Shown in pieces: positions 39,696-49,356 of a DNA stretch of 60,644 nucleotides. The stretch is from Granulicella mallensis. Lineage in GTDB: Bacteria > Acidobacteriota > Terriglobia > Terriglobales > Acidobacteriaceae. The notes under the pieces are model-generated. The model ran no database searches, was not told the DNA's origin, and saw only the letters and a program-made list of their open reading frames with translations. The translations under genes and the position numbers were made by a program. The stretch spans positions 1-60,644 of the forward strand of contig NZ_JACHIO010000030.1 in assembly GCF_014203225.1 (NCBI RefSeq), given 5' to 3'. Position 1 is the stretch's first letter. Each line of letters opens with the position of its first letter.

Positions 39696-40199
39696 ATGGC
39701 CGTCTCTGGAATCACACGCCGTCTCAAATGGGTTCTCCCGCTCTTGGCCCCCACCCTCCTGGCATGGGCGCATTCGCATCCGAAAGAGAATCCTGTTGCA
39801 AAGCCCGAAAAGATCACGGTGACCATTCTGGCTATCAGCACATCAACCAGGCAGGGCTTTGCGGGCAACGAAGACATCTATCTTGCCTCTTTCACCGGCC
39901 AACAGGGCGCGTCTCAATTGATCAGACTCGCCGATTGGACGTCATCTGGCAGTTCAGGTGTGCCAGTGATGGCTATCGGCCAGAGCTTCCATCTTTTAGC
40001 GACCCGGACACCCTGGTGTGACAGCAATTCGCGTAACTTCTTTTTGCCCGTCTCCGCCGAGGAACGTTCTCAGCTTCTTCCGACCGGTACCCAGGGCGAT
40101 TTCCCTCTACCTTGCTATCGCGACCAGCATGAAAGCATTCGCGCCGTTCGGGATACGCCTACAGACAAAAAACATGGATGGCTTTGGTTCAAACACTGA
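39696..40199 (+). CDS. Small secreted hypothetical protein
   Basis: A 167-residue protein with a signal peptide (TRRLKWVLPLLAPTLLAWAH, cut near S27) followed by a soluble domain of alternating strands: EKITVTILAISTSTRQGF, GNEDIYLASFTG, and RNFFLPVSAEERSQLLPTG. ATG at 39696 has AGAGG about four bases upstream; the frame runs farther upstream to 39312, overlapping selO, but that part is not credible. A strong hairpin follows the stop. I do not recognise a family. The start of the mature domain resembles a fibronectin-like beta domain, without further evidence. Confidence 0.6.
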   Translation: MAVSGITRRLKWVLPLLAPTLLAWAHSHPKENPVAKPEKITVTILAISTSTRQGFAGNEDIYLASFTGQQGASQLIRLADWTSSGSSGVPVMAIGQSFHLLATRTPWCDSNSRNFFLPVSAEERSQLLPTGTQGDFPLPCYRDQHESIRAVRDTPTDKKHGWLWFKH

Positions 40200-40249
40200 G
40201 GTTAAGCCAGCATCGCAACCTTCATCTTGCAGCTGACGAACCAACGTGT

Positions 40250-40281
40250 GACCTCACTCCACGCGCCCGTGGAGTGAGGTC
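40250..40281. terminator. Terminator-like hairpin
   Basis: A perfect 14-bp stem (40250-40263 with 40268-40281) around CGCC, 50 bases after the secreted protein stop codon. No T tract. Confidence 0.65.
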
Positions 40282-40295
40282 ATCTGGAATGGGAT

Positions 40296-40500
40296 CTATG
40301 GCTTTGCAGGCACGATAGCCCCTGCTCGTATCCATTGCTCAAGAATGGCGATATCCGCATCGCGTGTTGATCTCCGCCACGATGGTTCATACCGTCATGG
40401 CAACGCGCACAGTTCATCTGCAGAATGGAATCGACATGGGTTGGATCGAACGCCGCACGGGTTGGAGCGGGGCCCTGCGATTCAGCGTGACTCTACCTAT
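40296..40500 (-). pseudogene. Frameshifted cytochrome c-like fragment
   Basis: The minus strand has a haem-binding CxxCH motif in the frame around 40397-40411 (LQMNCARCHDGMNHRGG). A different frame nearer the end reads DADIAILEQWIRAGAIVPAK and then stops at 40296. The two parts together match the CxxCH...L..WI..GA pattern of small secreted cytochrome c domains (planctomycete/acidobacterial type). The frames are one base apart, and no start codon or signal peptide was found, so this is a broken remnant upstream of, and on the same strand as, the GH16 gene that ends near it. Confidence 0.5.
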
Positions 40501-40541
40501 CAGGTCGTCTCGCCAATATCGCCGGGCCCACCGTCCAGGCT

Positions 40542-41894
40542 CTAGTTCACTGCCCATTGCTCGTTCGGCCCGGAGTTGCAGCTAAACGTTTGGATCAACG
40601 TTCCCGATGCCGTTCCATCTCCTCGCACGTCGAGACAATTGCTCGGATTGTTCGCTGGGGTGAACTCGTACGTGCTTCCTGTCGAAACAGCATTCCATGC
40701 CTGGGCTGACGAGCCATTACAGGGATCAAGTACGACTGCCGACCCGCTTCCAGTACCGGACGCAGTAAGGCAGAAGCTGCCCTCCGTTGCCAGGTTGTAA
40801 TAACCGGATGGAGTGACATTCGCATTGGAGATGGCCCAGGACTGAGCGCCCGTCCCATTCGCCGTAAACACATCGATCGGATTGCCGCTTACCGTGCTTG
40901 CGCCCTGATCATCCAGCCGCAGGCTCGTAGAGTTCTGAGGTGTCAGCGTGTGCGTTCCATTCAAGCTCTTCGTGGCTGAAGACTGATAGACGCGAACATA
41001 GTCGACCAGCATCGTTGCCGACGAGGGCGTGCTGCCGTCGGTCGATCCCGGAAAGCCTCCATCTCCAATCGCAAGATTCAACAGAAGGAAAAAGGGATTG
41101 TTGAACACCCACTGATCGCCTGAAGGAATCGTTGACGAGGTGACCGTCTTGAAGACATTCGACGGGCTGTCGCGATAGTACTGCATTGAATTCGGACTCC
41201 AGATCACCCCGTACACGTGATAGTTGGCGTCATCCACCCGGCCGCCATTGGGAAACGTGACCTGGGCGCCAATCCCGTTCGCGCCGGAATAGCCCGGCCC
41301 GTGCACCGTCGAAGAGGTAGTCGTCGGCGTATACGACTGCACCCACTCCATGATGTCTTGTTCCCCGCACCCGGGCCAGGGGTCCGAATTGATGTCCGAG
41401 CCCAGCATCCAGAACGCCGGCCAGAATCCATCGCCTACCGGCAGCTTCATACGCGCCTCAATCCGGCCATATTGGAACTGCTGGAGTCCTTGTGTCTTCA
41501 ACCGCGCCGAGGTCCATTGTCCACTCGAGTTGCGAATCGCCGTAATGACAAGGTTGCCGTTGCCATCCTGAAACGCGTTTGGCTGGCTCGCTACGCACGG
41601 GGTTAGATTCGATCCCGGAGCGCAATAGTCTTCAATCTCCGGGTTGCCGAATCCGCTGTTTCCAAGGTCGTAGGTCCAATTGGCGGAGTTAGGAGACGTG
41701 CCTGCCGCTGCATTGAACTCATCACTCCACTGCAAGGTCCAGGTCTGCGCCTGGGCTCGTTGCGCGAGTCCTGTGTTGAGCAGGAGCAAGAGTACAGCCG
41801 CGCTCACTGCAGTGAAGATTCGTCTTGTAGAAGATGAGGGATTAGTGATTGCTTTGAATCCCATGTGCTCTGCGGGTAAGAAATGGATTCGCAT
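40542..41894 (-). CDS. Secreted GH16 beta-glucanase with ricin-type lectin domain
   Basis: A 450-residue endo-beta-glucanase (laminarinase-like). A signal anchor (AAVLLLLLNTGLAQRAQA) precedes the GH16 jelly roll (about 50-300) with catalytic Glu178, Asp180 and Glu183 in GEQDIMEW, the ExDxxE variant without the extra residue found in xyloglucanases. DGFWPAFWMLGSD is the neighbouring substrate-binding strand. A C-terminal beta-trefoil (about 315-450) has ricin-type QxW repeats (AQSWAI, AQAWNA, NEQWAV), likely CBM13. ATG at 41894 follows AGAGGA. It is the last gene of the sulfatase-receptor-GH16 run and likely attacks beta-1,3- or mixed-linkage glucan outside the cell. Confidence 0.94.
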   Translation of the reverse strand: MRIHFLPAEHMGFKAITNPSSSTRRIFTAVSAAVLLLLLNTGLAQRAQAQTWTLQWSDEFNAAAGTSPNSANWTYDLGNSGFGNPEIEDYCAPGSNLTPCVASQPNAFQDGNGNLVITAIRNSSGQWTSARLKTQGLQQFQYGRIEARMKLPVGDGFWPAFWMLGSDINSDPWPGCGEQDIMEWVQSYTPTTTSSTVHGPGYSGANGIGAQVTFPNGGRVDDANYHVYGVIWSPNSMQYYRDSPSNVFKTVTSSTIPSGDQWVFNNPFFLLLNLAIGDGGFPGSTDGSTPSSATMLVDYVRVYQSSATKSLNGTHTLTPQNSTSLRLDDQGASTVSGNPIDVFTANGTGAQSWAISNANVTPSGYYNLATEGSFCLTASGTGSGSAVVLDPCNGSSAQAWNAVSTGSTYEFTPANNPSNCLDVRGDGTASGTLIQTFSCNSGPNEQWAVN

Positions 41895-42039
41895 CGATGT
41901 CCTCTGAAGCTGGGTTTGTGAAACGCGAGGATGCTATCACACCACAACTGCGTTCGACACCTCGTGCTACGGGCTCCCTACCCCGGTAAATGCCGGACAA
42001 ACCAATCCGGATCAGCCTGTCTTACAGGCTTTTTTCTCC

Positions 42040-45000
42040 TTAGAAACGAATCCTCCCGGAGAACTGAAAGTCACGGCTGCCAGAGTTACTGGTTGCGCTA
42101 CTTACCGTTCCGAAACTGGCACTGTTTACTACTGTATTGATTCCACTAAACGTCACCTTGTTAGTCACATTCTGGCAATCCACACCGAAGATGAAGCTGG
42201 AGTTATCAGCAATCTGAAAGGATCGCCTAAGTCCCATATTCAGGTTGTATACACCTGGCCCTCTTAGCCCAAAGGGCGCACTACGAGGGGCATCGCCGAT
42301 CATCAGAGCGCCTGAGTTGCAGAACGGCCCGCTGCTGGAAGCGCACGTTGTATTCCCTATGCCTTCCCCCGGAGTCGTACCGGTGATAGCTCCCTTGATG
42401 TAGGAATATTTACCGAGATTTTCCGCAGTAGCTCCATGTCCCCAGCTTCCGTTCTGACGGACCTTCCCAGTGAAGTTCGGATTTACATCCGGCATGCATT
42501 GACCCTGGCCGGGCTCACTGGCAGCCGAGCACGCCGTAGAAGTAAGTGCCAATGGAGCTCCGGAGGCATAGGTGAAGACTCCGGATAAGTTCCATCCCTC
42601 AAGAACCGCGCGTGTAAGAAAATGGCCTCCACCGATCTCGCCTTTGCCGAACGGAAGTTTGTAGACGCCGAAGATCGCCAGGTTTTGCGGCTCGCTGGTA
42701 GCACTCAATCCGCGATCGATCCGGTCCTGGGCCCAGGCCTTTCCATTGAGCGTGACGCTTGCTGGAATAGCGTATCCGCTGCGGATCGTGCCTGCATCAT
42801 CGAGTTGTTTGGAGTATGTGTAATTCAGGTTCAGCGTCAATCCATGCGACGCCCGCTTGGCAAGTGAAATCTGCAGAGAATGGTAAGACGCATTTGCCGT
42901 TTGACTTCCCCACGTGTCGGTTGTGCCGGAGTACTGAGGCATCCACGTCAACATCTGTCCGATGGTGGCATGACCCGCGCCCTTGGCCGTATTTGCGGCG
43001 GCAATGAATCGTGGATAAGGAGCAGCAATGCCCGGAATGATCTCATTGGCTGCAGCGATATTCGCGGCTGTTGCTGGCTTGGAAAGAAGCCCCGCTCCAT
43101 AGACTCCAACTCCGAGTGCATAGTACTTAGGATCGATCTCTCCTGACTGCAATCCTCGAATATTATTTGCACCCGCCAGAAAGTGACTCTCGGAGCCCGC
43201 ATAGTTGACCATGAGCGTCAGGTCCCGGATCAATTCACGCTGGATACCAAAATTCCAGAAATCGAACTCTGGTGCTCGTCCTGAAACATAAGGATCAAGA
43301 TAGCTGATCGAACCCGGAGTTACAAACGTCCCGGAGTTATTTAAATAGTTTCCTGTGTTGAGCGACTGGCTGCCCGGCCCAGGAGGAGTAATTGCCGGAA
43401 ACGTATAGCCAGGCCCACCCAATGTATTATTGGCGAGGCCTTGCGCCTGAAAGGCTGAGCTGTTGTTCAGATAGAACGCGGGACCCGCGCCGGTACCGGC
43501 CCCACCATCTGAAAATACCGGTGAGCTCGTGAAGCCGAGCGATCCAGTCCCCTGGTACGCACCGCCCGCACCACCTGTTCCTCCGCCATGAGAGTAGACG
43601 ACGGCAAACGCACCCCGCACTACCGTTTTTTCATTGAGGGTATACGCAAAGCCCAGCCGCGGCCCCCAGTTCTTCATGTAGTTATGTGCGGGCGTGCTGC
43701 AGCCACAACTAACACCTGCTCCGCCATAGTTCCCTGCGAACTGAAGCGCACCGAGACTTCCAGTAGCCGGGTTCGTGATGCTCGGATTGAGAAACGAAAA
43801 GCGATTCAGAACCTCGTTGTAGGTCGGCAGATAATCCCAACGAAGACCCAGGTTCAGTGTCAGCTTTGGAGTGACCTTGAAGTTGTCCTGAAAATAAGGC
43901 GCCACAGGATGGAAGCGGCCTCCCAGTACGGAGAAGGGTAACTCGGTAACGCTCGCGCCACTGACAGCCCCAAGCAGGTAGCTCGCATAGGAGTATCCCG
44001 TGCTCGTTGCATAGGCGGAGCCAGTCTCCTGCGCCGTTTCGTTAGTACTCCAATTCAGTTGCAGCCCGGAGGTAGGCCCATCCTGCGCCGACTGGTTTAA
44101 TTCGAGCCGCTGGATCTGAATGCCAAAGGTCATGGCATGCCTGCCCTTTACCCAGAGCAGATTATCCAGAATCGTATAAGACTCATCCACCGTTGTCTTG
44201 CTTGTACCCTGGACACCATCAGCCCATTGGGTCTGTGCATTGCTGCCTGCAAAGACCTGAGTCGGAAATTCAGTAACTGCCTGAGAATCGGCAGGCAGGC
44301 CACTGAAATTGATACCCATATTCTGGGCCTCGTACTGACTAACTCCCTGTGTAAGGTTCGTAGAAGGAGGGCCCCCGAAGTTACTGAACCCAAACTTAAA
44401 CTGGTTTACAAGGTTCGGGTTGATTGTGTACGTGTCCTGCATGTCGGCCCAGTGACCACCGGTCTGGGTATAGACAGACGCCAGATAAGGTACCGGCAAC
44501 ACTCCATTGCCCGTGTAAGGAACGGGATGAGTATTACCTCCCGTTACAACAAACGAGAGCCGGTTCTTCGGAGAGATATCGTAGTCGATGCGTCCCGAAT
44601 AAAGCCAGTTCCGATTTCCTGTCGGGTAGCCGCCAAGGTAGTTATTCTGCAGGCCCGATGTCGTAGGAGCCGGTAGGAACGATTGCATCGTCTGCGCGAT
44701 GGGAGAGATCTTATTCGCTGGAATAACGTTAGGGGTCAGTATTCCATTCTTCATCCCCATAAAGGGTTTGCGCGTGCATACGTTTCCGTTGCACGTCTGC
44801 GTCGTCGGATCATAGATCAAGTAACCCGGCCCATTGACTCCTGCAGCTCCTGTACCCGCAGCCTGGGCGCCGCTCAACAGCTCGGTAAAATCACCTGTGC
44901 GCATGAGCGTCGTAGGCACGGTTCCAGTGGAATAGCTCGGCGCGGTATTGGCATGCGTCAGATCATAGGCCGCGAAAAAGAATAACTTGTTTTTCCCACT

Positions 45001-45957
45001 GAACAAGTAGGGAATGCTGATCGGGCCGCTCACCGCAGCTGTAAACTCGTTCTGATGATCGGCAGGCTTTCCGGCAGGAACCGTCTTGATCACACCGTCG
45101 ACTACCTTCTGAGTCGTTGCGGCAGGCGCAGTAAATCCCCACGTATCGAAGATCGTATTGCGAACAAAGTCGGCAATCGTACCGTGATATTGATTGCCTC
45201 CCGAGGCCAGCGTGTAGTTCACAGAGCCCGCACCCTGGGCATCCACAGACTGCCCACTGGTGGTAGCACCAATCTGGTCGATCGCCTCTGAAGGGACAAG
45301 GTTGAAGACGGGGCGGTTGTCCCCAATCTGACTAATCTCTGAGATCGGGATGCCGTCGAGATAGACCTCCTCCACACGGCTGGCAGTACCGGAAAACAGC
45401 GAGGAACGCGCCCCCGGCTGAGCGCCCGGAAGAAGATTCGAAAATTGGGTAATATCCCTTTGCTGATTGCCTGCGACCAGCAAAGGAAGATCCATATACT
45501 CCTTGCTCGTGATCGTTCCGCCAAGCACGGCATTGGTCGTGTCCAGCGCCGGCGGTGCAGAGCTTACAGTCAACGTTTCACCCTGGCTTCCAGGATGGAG
45601 CGTAACGTTGAGCCCGAAGGCCTGCCCCGCGTTGATCACAATATTCTGCTGCTTCACATTCTCGAAGCCATCCGCTGCCACTGTGACCGTATAAGTTCCG
45701 ACGATGAGCGGGCTAAGTTCGTACAAACCACTCGACGAGGTTGGGCGGGTAGTAACAACGCCCGTAGCATCGTTTGTAGCCGTCACCGTAGCATTTGGAA
45801 TCAGGGCGCCGGTGGAGTCCGTAACGGTACCGGTAATTGCCCCATCTCCACTCGTCTGAGCCTTCGCCGAATACATCAGGCCTACGGATCCCAGAAGCAC
45901 GATAAGACCGTAGGCTGCATAACGCTGCAGGCCGCGCCGCAGTGTTGAGAGTTTCAT
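42040..45957 (-). CDS. Oar-like TonB-dependent receptor
   Basis: The largest receptor here, 1305 residues: signal peptide (YAAYGLIVLLGSVGLMYSAKA), carboxypeptidase-regulatory-like domain (GAITGTVTDSTGALIPNATV, VAADGFENVKQQNI), a plug with LPLLVAGNQQRDITQFSNLLP, and a barrel ending FSGRIRF. Several Gly/Thr-rich loops are probably surface loops. ATG at 45957 has GGAG seven bases upstream and is preferred over the longer frame to 46026. It is flanked by a sulfatase (92 bases upstream) and a GH16 enzyme (145 bases downstream), all on one strand, so it likely imports products of a glycan, possibly sulfated. Confidence 0.92.
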   Translation of the reverse strand: MKLSTLRRGLQRYAAYGLIVLLGSVGLMYSAKAQTSGDGAITGTVTDSTGALIPNATVTATNDATGVVTTRPTSSSGLYELSPLIVGTYTVTVAADGFENVKQQNIVINAGQAFGLNVTLHPGSQGETLTVSSAPPALDTTNAVLGGTITSKEYMDLPLLVAGNQQRDITQFSNLLPGAQPGARSSLFSGTASRVEEVYLDGIPISEISQIGDNRPVFNLVPSEAIDQIGATTSGQSVDAQGAGSVNYTLASGGNQYHGTIADFVRNTIFDTWGFTAPAATTQKVVDGVIKTVPAGKPADHQNEFTAAVSGPISIPYLFSGKNKLFFFAAYDLTHANTAPSYSTGTVPTTLMRTGDFTELLSGAQAAGTGAAGVNGPGYLIYDPTTQTCNGNVCTRKPFMGMKNGILTPNVIPANKISPIAQTMQSFLPAPTTSGLQNNYLGGYPTGNRNWLYSGRIDYDISPKNRLSFVVTGGNTHPVPYTGNGVLPVPYLASVYTQTGGHWADMQDTYTINPNLVNQFKFGFSNFGGPPSTNLTQGVSQYEAQNMGINFSGLPADSQAVTEFPTQVFAGSNAQTQWADGVQGTSKTTVDESYTILDNLLWVKGRHAMTFGIQIQRLELNQSAQDGPTSGLQLNWSTNETAQETGSAYATSTGYSYASYLLGAVSGASVTELPFSVLGGRFHPVAPYFQDNFKVTPKLTLNLGLRWDYLPTYNEVLNRFSFLNPSITNPATGSLGALQFAGNYGGAGVSCGCSTPAHNYMKNWGPRLGFAYTLNEKTVVRGAFAVVYSHGGGTGGAGGAYQGTGSLGFTSSPVFSDGGAGTGAGPAFYLNNSSAFQAQGLANNTLGGPGYTFPAITPPGPGSQSLNTGNYLNNSGTFVTPGSISYLDPYVSGRAPEFDFWNFGIQRELIRDLTLMVNYAGSESHFLAGANNIRGLQSGEIDPKYYALGVGVYGAGLLSKPATAANIAAANEIIPGIAAPYPRFIAAANTAKGAGHATIGQMLTWMPQYSGTTDTWGSQTANASYHSLQISLAKRASHGLTLNLNYTYSKQLDDAGTIRSGYAIPASVTLNGKAWAQDRIDRGLSATSEPQNLAIFGVYKLPFGKGEIGGGHFLTRAVLEGWNLSGVFTYASGAPLALTSTACSAASEPGQGQCMPDVNPNFTGKVRQNGSWGHGATAENLGKYSYIKGAITGTTPGEGIGNTTCASSSGPFCNSGALMIGDAPRSAPFGLRGPGVYNLNMGLRRSFQIADNSSFIFGVDCQNVTNKVTFSGINTVVNSASFGTVSSATSNSGSRDFQFSGRIRF

Positions 45958-46048
45958 TGTCGTTCTCCAAAACTTATAAAGGCGTTTCGTTCGCCGAGGG
46001 ATGCACGACTCTGGTCCCTGAGGCACTGCAGGCGCCTCACTCTGTTCG

Positions 46049-47590
46049 TTATGCCAGCCTGGTCCGATCCCTATAGGCAGCGGTTAGCTTTGAGAGTTCG
46101 TCACGTATGCCCGTATGGCCTGAATCTTCGGCCAGGTTATGCATCTCGAGTGGGTCGCTCTGTTCGTTGAAGAGCATGCTGCCGTTTTTGCCATCTGCGC
46201 CGAACTCCACGTAGCGCCAATGGTCCTGCCGCACAGCCACGCCGTGAATCGTCTTCCCGTCTTCACTCCATAGGCTGAAGGCAGGACGCTTCCATGTTGA
46301 CTGGGGGCGATGCAGAAGCGGCGTGAGGCTGGCACCTTGCAGTCCAGACGAAGGACGTGAGAGCCCGCACAGTTCCACAAGCGTCGGATAGATATCGAGA
46401 GACTGCACCAGCCGCGTTGAGGTCTGCCCATTCCCGGCAGCCCTCGGATCATGAATAATCAGCGGAACGCGTGTTCCCATCTCGAATAGAGATCCAGCCT
46501 TGGACCACTTCCCTTTTTCGCCAAGCTGATAGCCATGATCGGCGACAAAAACGATGATGGTGTTATCACGAAGCCCAAGCGCATCGAGTTCGTGAATCAC
46601 GCGGCCCAGGTTCCAGTCCACCCAGGAGATGGAAGCAAGATAGGCACGAATCACCTCTTTCGCCTCTGTGGTGCTGGCTCCGCGGCCAATGAAGAGGTCC
46701 GCATTGCGCGGGCGAATCGCTGCCTTGGGAAAACCTGACGGCACCGTCGGCCACGCCGCAAAGTCAGGCGTCAACTCCAACTTCGCAGGGTCGTACAGAT
46801 CGAAGAACCGCTGCGGCGCGGTAGGAGGGCTGTGTGGTTTGGAGAAACCGCATCCGATGAAAAAGGGTTGATCTCGATACGTTCTCAGGTAGCCGATCGC
46901 GGTCTCCGCGACACGGTTCTCGGGATGCTCTCCGCCATCTCCATCCAGAATCAGAATCTCGTCCGAGTGAGCGGCTCTGGCATCTTGCGTCTTCGACACA
47001 GGGATTCCAGCAGGAGGCGGCGGAACAGACTGCGATGGAATGATCTCTCGATGCTGATGGTACTTTCCTTGCGTGTCCTCATCACTCTGCTCGGACGCAG
47101 CCTCAATCGCAGCGATGGACACATCGCTGCCCCCAACGGTCCAAGCCTTCGGATCGTCATACCCTCCATGAAAGATCTTTCCCGTACGGGCCGTGACATA
47201 GCCCTGCTCGCGAAAGAGTTGAGGCAGACTGGTCAGGTCCGGGCGAGTATCGCGGAAGTTCGTGCGATTGCCCAACACCTTCGTATCAAGCGGCACCTGT
47301 CCGGTGAGCAGCGAAGCGCGCGAGGGGTTGCACAGCGGAAACTGGCAGAAGTTGCGATCGAACCGCACACCCTGCTGGGCCAAAGCATCGAGGTTCGGAG
47401 TCTGCGCTCTGAAGTGACTTCCGTAACAGCCCAGTTCTACTCGCATGTCGTCCGACATGAAGAAGAGAACATTGGGCTTCTTTGTTTCGCGCGCAGAGGC
47501 TGAGGCTGTGAGAACTCCAGCGATGGCTGTGCCCGCAGCTTGCGCAATGAACTGACGTCTGGTCGTCCGCTTCTGTGATTGATTTGGCAT
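46049..47590 (-). CDS. Tat-exported sulfatase
   Basis: A 513-residue type I sulfatase of the iduronate-2-sulfatase-like group, predicted to remove sulfate esters in the periplasm. A Tat signal TTRRQFIAQAAGTAIAG starts the protein. PNVLFFMSDDMRVELG holds the paired metal-binding Asp residues. Cys87 in CNPSRASLLTG is the residue converted to formylglycine. HGYQLGEKGKWSK gives the later active-site His and Lys. ATG at 47590 follows AGAGG; the frame opens farther upstream but the Tat motif fixes this start. It is the first gene of the run with the receptor and GH16 enzyme. No maturation enzyme is seen in the window. Confidence 0.93.
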   Translation of the reverse strand: MPNQSQKRTTRRQFIAQAAGTAIAGVLTASASARETKKPNVLFFMSDDMRVELGCYGSHFRAQTPNLDALAQQGVRFDRNFCQFPLCNPSRASLLTGQVPLDTKVLGNRTNFRDTRPDLTSLPQLFREQGYVTARTGKIFHGGYDDPKAWTVGGSDVSIAAIEAASEQSDEDTQGKYHQHREIIPSQSVPPPPAGIPVSKTQDARAAHSDEILILDGDGGEHPENRVAETAIGYLRTYRDQPFFIGCGFSKPHSPPTAPQRFFDLYDPAKLELTPDFAAWPTVPSGFPKAAIRPRNADLFIGRGASTTEAKEVIRAYLASISWVDWNLGRVIHELDALGLRDNTIIVFVADHGYQLGEKGKWSKAGSLFEMGTRVPLIIHDPRAAGNGQTSTRLVQSLDIYPTLVELCGLSRPSSGLQGASLTPLLHRPQSTWKRPAFSLWSEDGKTIHGVAVRQDHWRYVEFGADGKNGSMLFNEQSDPLEMHNLAEDSGHTGIRDELSKLTAAYRDRTRLA

Positions 47591-48025
47591 TGTCCTCTGG
47601 CTCGTTGTCTTTGCTGTGCGTTGTGGGTGTTCCGCCTGGTCAGCGACAGTAGTCGCGACTGGAAACATCGGCAGGAAAGAGGGTTTTCGAGTGGATTGCG
47701 TTTGCAAAAAGCAGGAGCTGTGCGGAGCATCAGTAACGCTTTGGAGTGCCTTGAGGCAGAAGGGACGCAGAGACAACAAAGCCCACCAGGTGTGGGCGAG
47801 GTCCAGCGCTCAATTCAGGAAAGATTGATTCGGTTCAATCAAGCCGAGCACAGACGTTCACACCACAGAGTTGTTGCGAGGAGCAACAACAAAGCTTGCG
47901 AGCGATCTGGCGAAACGTCTTCATTGATATGAAACAAGTTCTCATATGACTTATCGCGCCGTCAAGTGAACTCGCCGAATCATGAGTGGCAGCGTGCAAA
48001 CACTCTGCTGCGGCAGGAACCGGAA
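47591..48025. promoter_or_regulatory. Upstream region of sulfatase locus
   Basis: 435 bases with no gene. GATTGA (47823-47828) and TCAATC (47835-47840) form an inverted repeat around TTCGGT, the size and symmetry of LacI-type operators, a common class in sugar loci. No regulator gene lies next to it, so the assignment is weak. Confidence 0.25.
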
Positions 48026-48127
48026 GGGCTTGGCTTCAGCCATGCCGCAAAATGCCGGACCAAAGGCCCGTACCGCTCTGCCGAAGGCCGAAGTGAAGGC
48101 GCAATGACTGAATTGCCTTCTTTGGTG
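48026..48127. repeat. Interspersed repeat A, single copy
   Basis: About 100 bases matching the reverse complement of 262-372, with the GGCTTCAGCCATGCCGCAAA start, GGCCCGTACCGCTCTGCCGA core and ACTGAATTGC end. Here only one arm is present, unlike the inverted pair at the left edge. It lies beyond the 3' end of the terpene synthase gene. Confidence 0.75.
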
Positions 48128-48190
48128 GAGACAATTTAGTGGCCATCGGCACGAAGCTCCTGCATTGCTCCAGCCTATGCCTCAGAGCCT

Positions 48191-49192
48191 CTACGCCAGC
48201 AGCAATCCACGATCATCCGCATCCTGCTCGGCGAACGCCTCCGAATATCGCTGCGTATCAGATACGACCCACTCCTGATAACCCGACATCCAGTCCTTCA
48301 TGCCTGCAATATACCCCCGCAACTCCGGGCTTGCGGACTTCTCCACCACTTCGGACAATCGCGAGAACTCCTGAATCTCGGAGCACACCCTCTTCGCCGT
48401 GTAGTCGATCCCCTCCTGCAACGAACGCCCCTGTCCCGCGTAGATCCCCACCATATTCCAATACTGTCCCGGCTGCCGAAGCTCGACGGCGAGACTCTGA
48501 ATGTCATTGCTCCAGCAGACGACGTGATTGGCATGCCGGCGCAGTTGCTGCACATCGGGACGATAGTATTCCTCCGCCAGAAGCGGGCCGTCATTGGCGA
48601 TGTCCGAAAGATCGAGGCAGGGGTTCATCCCACTGGTATGCCGCCGGATCGTCTCATAGTGTCCCACCTGAACCGATTGGGACTGGGTGTGATTCAGGAT
48701 CTGCAACCCCGCCGTGCTCGCCCACATCCTCATGCCATTGGCGAACCGCTGAAAGTGCTCATGCGACAGCTGCTTCCTCAACCGCATGCAGATATCCAGC
48801 CAGGCCTCTTCCCCGTACACAGGACAAGCGCTCAGCCGATTGAAATCAAGGACGTCAATCATGGCCGTCAGATTGGGAATCGTAGAGGGACCGATCGTCT
48901 CCACCCGATCGACGAACAGGTCATCCGCCAGGAAGAACCAAATGAAATAATCTGCAATCGTCCGGAGCAGCTCACGGTTTGCTCGTGGATAGCAGCGAGC
49001 GGCAAGCCACGCATACTTGGTTCTACTCACGCGATCCAGATACTGCTTATTAGGAAGCAGCCCGTACTCGAGAGCCCACCCCTGCATCTCCTGTTCGACA
49101 AGATCAGCAAAGGGCGAGCACGCGGCAGCCCAGGGAAACTCAAAGTTCGGAACGCGTATCTGTTGGAGTTCGTTGACCAGTTCTGCAGACAT
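48191..49192 (-). CDS. Class I terpene synthase
   Basis: A 333-residue bacterial terpene cyclase that should ionise a prenyl diphosphate (most likely farnesyl diphosphate) and cyclise the cation. The aspartate-rich motif is Asp90-Asp91-Leu-Phe-Val-Asp95 (LADDLFVD). The NSE triad is Asn229, Ser233 and Glu237 (SNDIQSLAVELRQ). RRHTSGM upstream of it fits the diphosphate sensor position. Length and all key residues are intact, so it is probably active. No prenyltransferase, P450 or other tailoring gene adjoins it; repeat A is downstream and the membrane regulator upstream. The product cannot be predicted from sequence. Confidence 0.9.
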   Translation of the reverse strand: MSAELVNELQQIRVPNFEFPWAAACSPFADLVEQEMQGWALEYGLLPNKQYLDRVSRTKYAWLAARCYPRANRELLRTIADYFIWFFLADDLFVDRVETIGPSTIPNLTAMIDVLDFNRLSACPVYGEEAWLDICMRLRKQLSHEHFQRFANGMRMWASTAGLQILNHTQSQSVQVGHYETIRRHTSGMNPCLDLSDIANDGPLLAEEYYRPDVQQLRRHANHVVCWSNDIQSLAVELRQPGQYWNMVGIYAGQGRSLQEGIDYTAKRVCSEIQEFSRLSEVVEKSASPELRGYIAGMKDWMSGYQEWVVSDTQRYSEAFAEQDADDRGLLLA

Positions 49193-49356
49193 GTTTACTC
49201 CGTGACCTCAATAGATAAAACGAAACCGGGTTGATGCTGCGATCCATGACCCTGCAGGTGCCGCGAGAGAACTCGCTGCGCTCATTATAGGAACCTGTAT
49301 ATAGGTTGAGGCACCCGATTGCCAAGACTGGGGGCATGGTTGATGATTACGACGAG

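Noticed and set aside
48139..48843. Plus-strand frame rich in Ser, Pro and Arg
   Set aside because: Antisense to the terpene synthase and of low complexity.
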